DNA from: Streptomyces sp. F63
Lineage (GTDB): Bacteria > Actinomycetota > Actinomycetes > Streptomycetales > Streptomycetaceae
Assembly: GCF_018070345.1 (NCBI RefSeq)
Contig: NZ_JAGPXX010000037.1
Coordinates: forward strand, 23,988-56,895
Direction of reading: 5' to 3'
Length of the DNA: 32,908 nucleotides
Shown here: positions 30,350-32,908 of the stretch, piece after piece
Layout: each line of letters starts with the position of its first letter
How positions within the stretch are numbered: position 1 is the stretch's first letter
Made by a program: the position numbers and the translations under genes
Notes under the pieces: generated by a model
What the model was told of the DNA's origin: nothing
Database searches by the model: none
What the model saw: only the letters and a program-made list of their open reading frames with translations

Positions 30350-32032
30350 CTAGCCGCCGGGCGGGGCCTCGCGGCAGCTCAGCTCGTCCCCCGTCACGGG
30401 CGCCCCCTCGACACCGCTCCGGTCGTGGACGACCGGGACCACCCGGCCGGCGATCGGCCCGACGGTCACCCGGAAGACCCGGCCGAGGCCCTTCACCTCA
30501 CGCACCCGGGCGTTCGGCAGCGCGGCGGACAGGGTCGGCGCGGCGCGCCGCAGCCGCGGGTCGTGGGCGATCTCGGTCGGCCCGGCCTGCTCGGCGCCAC
30601 CGCCGGACCCGGCCGTGACCCCGACGACGGTGAAACCGGCCGCCCGCAGCTCCCGCGCCAGCCGTGCGGCGCTGCCCGGCTCGGCCCCCGGCCCCTCGGC
30701 CACCCGGACCCGCAGCTTGCGGGGGGCGATGGCGACCGGGACGGGGCGGACCTCCCCCGGCCGGGTCTCCGGGACGATCGGGCGGTCCGCCCGGACGGCG
30801 GCGAAGAGGGCCTCCGCGCGGGGCTCGTCCCAGACGAGGGTGGAGCCCCAGCCGGGTACCCGGTGGTCGAAGTCCCTGATGGGTACGGTGGCGAACTCGG
30901 CGGCAGAGGTCGGCAGCTTCCGCAGGGCGCGGCCGAGCCCGGCCAGCTTCGGCAGGGTCAGACCCTCGTCGGTGCGGACGGACGCGAGCAGGGCCCGTGC
31001 GCTGCGGGAGAGCCCGTCCCGGCCGGCGGCGGCACGCTCGCCGGAGAGGAGGTTCTCCATCACCGAGAGCAGGAAGCGCTGCTGCCGGCGGACCCGGCCG
31101 AGGTCGCCCGGGGGATCCAGCTTGCGGGCGCGGACGTACTTCAGCGCGCCCGTGCCGTCGACGTGATGGGTGCCGGGCGGGAGGTCGAGGCCGGAGTTCT
31201 TGTCCTTCAGGGGCTTGCCGGTGCAGACCCGGCCGCCACCGAGCCGGTCGACGGTGCGGACGAAGCCGGTGAAGTCCGTCTCCAGGTAGTGGTCGATCCG
31301 GATACCCGTCGCCCCTTCGACCGCGGCCACGGTGAGGGCCGGGCCGCCGTGTTTGTGCGCCGCGTTGATCTTTCCCCAGTGGCGTACCGGCCCGCCGCCG
31401 GAGCCGGAGGGCACGGCACCGGCGGCCGCCGTTCCGGAGGTCGCGGTTCCGGGGCTCTCCGGCGGGGAGGCCGGCGGGCCGGAGGTCCCGGTCCCGGAGG
31501 CGGCCGGCCCGGGGGCTCCGGCGGCGGGCGTGTCCGTGACGGGCGGCTCTCCGGCGGGGGGCTCCGCAGCGCGCGTCCCCGTGGCGGAGGTCGCCGCGGC
31601 GGACGTCCCCGTGGCGGACGTCCCCGTGGCGGGGGGTTCCGTGTGCGGGGGGAACTCGGTGTAGGAGTCGCGCGGGATGCTGATGACACTGACCCGCCGC
31701 CGGTCCTCCGAGACGTGCAGCAGCATCATCACGTCCGTGCAGTCGCAGCCCTCGCCGCCGACAAACAGCCGCCGCTTGTCCTCCCGCGAGATCCCGGTGC
31801 GCCGGTCGAGGCCGACGAGCAGGAAGGTCGTACCGGGGGTCGCACGCGGCCTCCCGGTCACTCCCTCGAAGGGCGAGACGCGGGGCGCGGCGGCCTCCGG
31901 GCCGGGCCGTGCCGGAGGCTCCGGGGCCCGGGACCACTGCGCGCAGCCACCGGCCAGCACGGCGGCGCAGAGGACGCCGGCCGTCAGCGACCGGGGCCTC
32001 CGGGTGCGGAGGGGGAGGGCTGGACGGAACAT
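30350..32032 (-). CDS. LytR-CpsA-Psr family lipoprotein with repetitive insertion in the catalytic domain
   Basis: A 560-residue cell-surface enzyme expected to transfer lipid-linked anionic polymers or glycans to peptidoglycan. An N-terminal signal ending LAGGC (C30) looks like a lipobox, whereas most family members use a membrane helix. The LCP domain shows FLLVGLDRRTG (70-80), DVMMLLHV (100-107), SIPRDSY (118-124), WGKINAAHKHGGP (219-231), the DHYLETDFTGF strand and the GDLGRVRRQQ phosphate-binding arginines (309-318). Between PRDSY and WGKIN lie ~90 residues of Thr/Gly/Ala/Pro repeats absent from typical homologues. A LytR_C domain follows near 440-520. GGAGG 8 nt before the ATG sets the start. 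TAGCCT about 35 bp upstream is a possible -10 box. Confidence 0.92.
   Translation of the reverse strand: MFRPALPLRTRRPRSLTAGVLCAAVLAGGCAQWSRAPEPPARPGPEAAAPRVSPFEGVTGRPRATPGTTFLLVGLDRRTGISREDKRRLFVGGEGCDCTDVMMLLHVSEDRRRVSVISIPRDSYTEFPPHTEPPATGTSATGTSAAATSATGTRAAEPPAGEPPVTDTPAAGAPGPAASGTGTSGPPASPPESPGTATSGTAAAGAVPSGSGGGPVRHWGKINAAHKHGGPALTVAAVEGATGIRIDHYLETDFTGFVRTVDRLGGGRVCTGKPLKDKNSGLDLPPGTHHVDGTGALKYVRARKLDPPGDLGRVRRQQRFLLSVMENLLSGERAAAGRDGLSRSARALLASVRTDEGLTLPKLAGLGRALRKLPTSAAEFATVPIRDFDHRVPGWGSTLVWDEPRAEALFAAVRADRPIVPETRPGEVRPVPVAIAPRKLRVRVAEGPGAEPGSAARLARELRAAGFTVVGVTAGSGGGAEQAGPTEIAHDPRLRRAAPTLSAALPNARVREVKGLGRVFRVTVGPIAGRVVPVVHDRSGVEGAPVTGDELSCREAPPGG
31575..31634 (-). repeat. In-frame 15-bp repeats in the LytR-type gene
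   Basis: Four tandem 15-bp units (gtccccgtggcggac and close variants) encode ATGTS-like pentapeptides at residues 135-154 of the protein. They form the start of the ~90-residue insertion and resemble, at 11 of 15 bases, the repeats in the carbamoyltransferase gene. Confidence 0.85.
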
Positions 32033-32168
32033 GGAGGACACCTCCGCGATACGGTGACCTCCGCAGGCTAGGCACGGCGCGCGGGGAGGTGCGCGGTGCG
32101 CACGCCGCGCCCGGCGGGCCGCCACCCGGAAGGCGGAACGCGGATCCCCGCCGGCCCGTCTCCCTTGG

Positions 32169-32202
32169 TGACAGGTCGGTCGGGAGTACCCGGATGACAG
32201 GT
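32169..32202. repeat. TGACAGGT direct repeat in a divergent promoter region
   Basis: TGACAGGT occurs at 32169-32176 and 32195-32202, 26 bp apart, in the 273-bp gap between the LytR-type gene and the divergent ATPase gene. It may be a shared operator. No other gene or clear promoter is seen in the gap. Confidence 0.5.
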
Positions 32203-32305
32203 GTTCTCACATCATCGGGGTCATTCGCTGCCTGATCGTGTCCCATGTTTGGGCGGCCGGTGGGCAGGAGGGGTGTAATGAACGGTAAGGAGGAGGTGCA
32301 GCCGC

Positions 32306-32683
32306 ATGGTCGTGGTGGAGTCCAGCCGGGCCAGCACCGCTGACGCCCGGCACGCGGCTGCGGAGTTCGTCTCCTCCGCATGCCCCGGGGTGGATGCCGA
32401 CGCGGTCGTGCTCGTGGTGTCCGAGCTGGTGGCGAACGCGGCCCGGCACACGTCCGGATGGTGGCGGCTGCGCATCAGAGTCCGTGAGGACGTGCTGATC
32501 GTCGATGTGGACGACCGCAGTGAGGTCACCCCGGCCATCCGCCCGACCTCGGATCTCACGGGCGGCGGCGGGCTCGGCCTGATCATGGTCCAGCGGCTCT
32601 CCGACGAGCTGCAAGTCCTCCCCCGCACCGGCGGCAAGACGGTCCGTGCCCGTTTCCCCCTCCACGCCAGGGCCACGGTCTGA
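32306..32683 (+). CDS. RsbW-like ATP-binding regulator (HATPase_c_2)
   Basis: A 125-residue single-domain GHKL ATPase of the anti-sigma-factor/serine kinase type. The N box is VSELVANAARH (residues 38-48), the G1 box VDVDDRS and the G2 box GGGGLGLIMVQRLS. Such proteins bind a sigma factor or phosphorylate an anti-sigma antagonist; streptomycetes encode dozens and most have unknown partners. No sigma factor or antagonist gene is in the window. GGAGGAGG 8-10 nt before the ATG is strong. It diverges from the LytR-type gene. After it, bases 32684-32908 show no gene. Confidence 0.92.
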   Translation: MVVVESSRASTADARHAAAEFVSSACPGVDADAVVLVVSELVANAARHTSGWWRLRIRVREDVLIVDVDDRSEVTPAIRPTSDLTGGGGLGLIMVQRLSDELQVLPRTGGKTVRARFPLHARATV

Positions 32684-32908
32684 GTTCTTCCGCCTCCCAT
32701 CCCTCCCTCCCCTCCGGCTCCACGGTGAGACGGCCCGGTCCGGGGGCGCGCGAAGACAGCCGCGCGGGAGCCCGGGCAAGCCGCCTTCTCGGGGCCCCTC
32801 CGCCGGAACGGTCGCCCGGCGGCCCGGCCCGACCGATCCCGTAACGCCTCCGTGCAACAGCCCGCCGTCTCCCTCCGCCCTCCGCCGCTCTCCGCCCCTC
32901 CCCTCCCC

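Noticed and set aside
32247..32276. GTTT...GGGTGT before the RsbW-like gene as a SigB promoter
   Set aside because: The spacer is 20 nt, too long, and the -10 box has a mismatch.
32278..32343. A 21-codon open frame (starting MNGKEEV) just before the RsbW-like gene
   Set aside because: It spans the strong ribosome site of the real gene, lacks one of its own and overlaps the real start in another frame.

Overview
The window is very GC-rich with no AT-rich island. Its gene content is typical of an actinomycete, most likely a Streptomyces: secreted Rpf/LysM/M23 wall hydrolases behind a cyclic-di-AMP riboswitch, an extra MreB-like protein, single-domain end-joining ligase and polymerase genes, a LytR-CpsA-Psr protein and an RsbW-like ATPase. 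I find 26 protein-coding genes, no rRNA or tRNA, no CRISPR array, no insertion sequence and no prophage. Most very long open frames opposite these genes are shadows caused by the base composition.

Region 1 (about 160-7740, minus strand) is a run of eight genes read right to left: a short-chain dehydrogenase, a nucleotidyltransferase with disordered ends, a BON-domain protein and a metallophosphoesterase (the last three joined by 4-bp overlaps), then a DUF2795 protein, a UDP-glucuronate-decarboxylase-like epimerase, a NodU/CmcH carbamoyltransferase and a family 2 glycosyltransferase. A sequence matching the Streptomyces SigB-type promoter consensus lies before the DUF2795 gene and a one-mismatch version before the dehydrogenase gene. 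I infer a stress-induced operon pair, the second half making or decorating a carbamoylated sugar. It may continue past the left edge.

Region 2 (7.9-16.1 kb) is mixed: a DUF1990 protein, a 554-bp spacer without a single TpA step, a YihY/BrkB membrane protein, a divergent DNA ligase / LigD-type polymerase pair that looks leaderless on both sides, a two-domain VOC protein, an isochorismatase-dehydrogenase operon, and a helix-hairpin-helix + PHP phosphoesterase.

Region 3 (16.1-20.1 kb) is a three-gene molybdenum hydroxylase operon of the PaoABC/YagTSR type, with a third Fe-S cluster motif in the FAD subunit.

Region 4 (20.1-24.6 kb) holds two tandem Rpf-LysM-M23 muralytic enzymes. Only the upstream one has a c-di-AMP (ydaO) riboswitch; the downstream one has its own promoter behind a strong hairpin. 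A cbiZ-like adenosylcobinamide amidohydrolase gene diverges from them.

Region 5 (24.6-32.9 kb) carries phosphoketolase, 6-phosphogluconate dehydrogenase and an MreB-like gene in one direction, then a LytR-CpsA-Psr lipoprotein with a repetitive insertion inside its catalytic domain, and a divergent small ATP-binding anti-sigma-type regulator. The last 225 bases show no gene.
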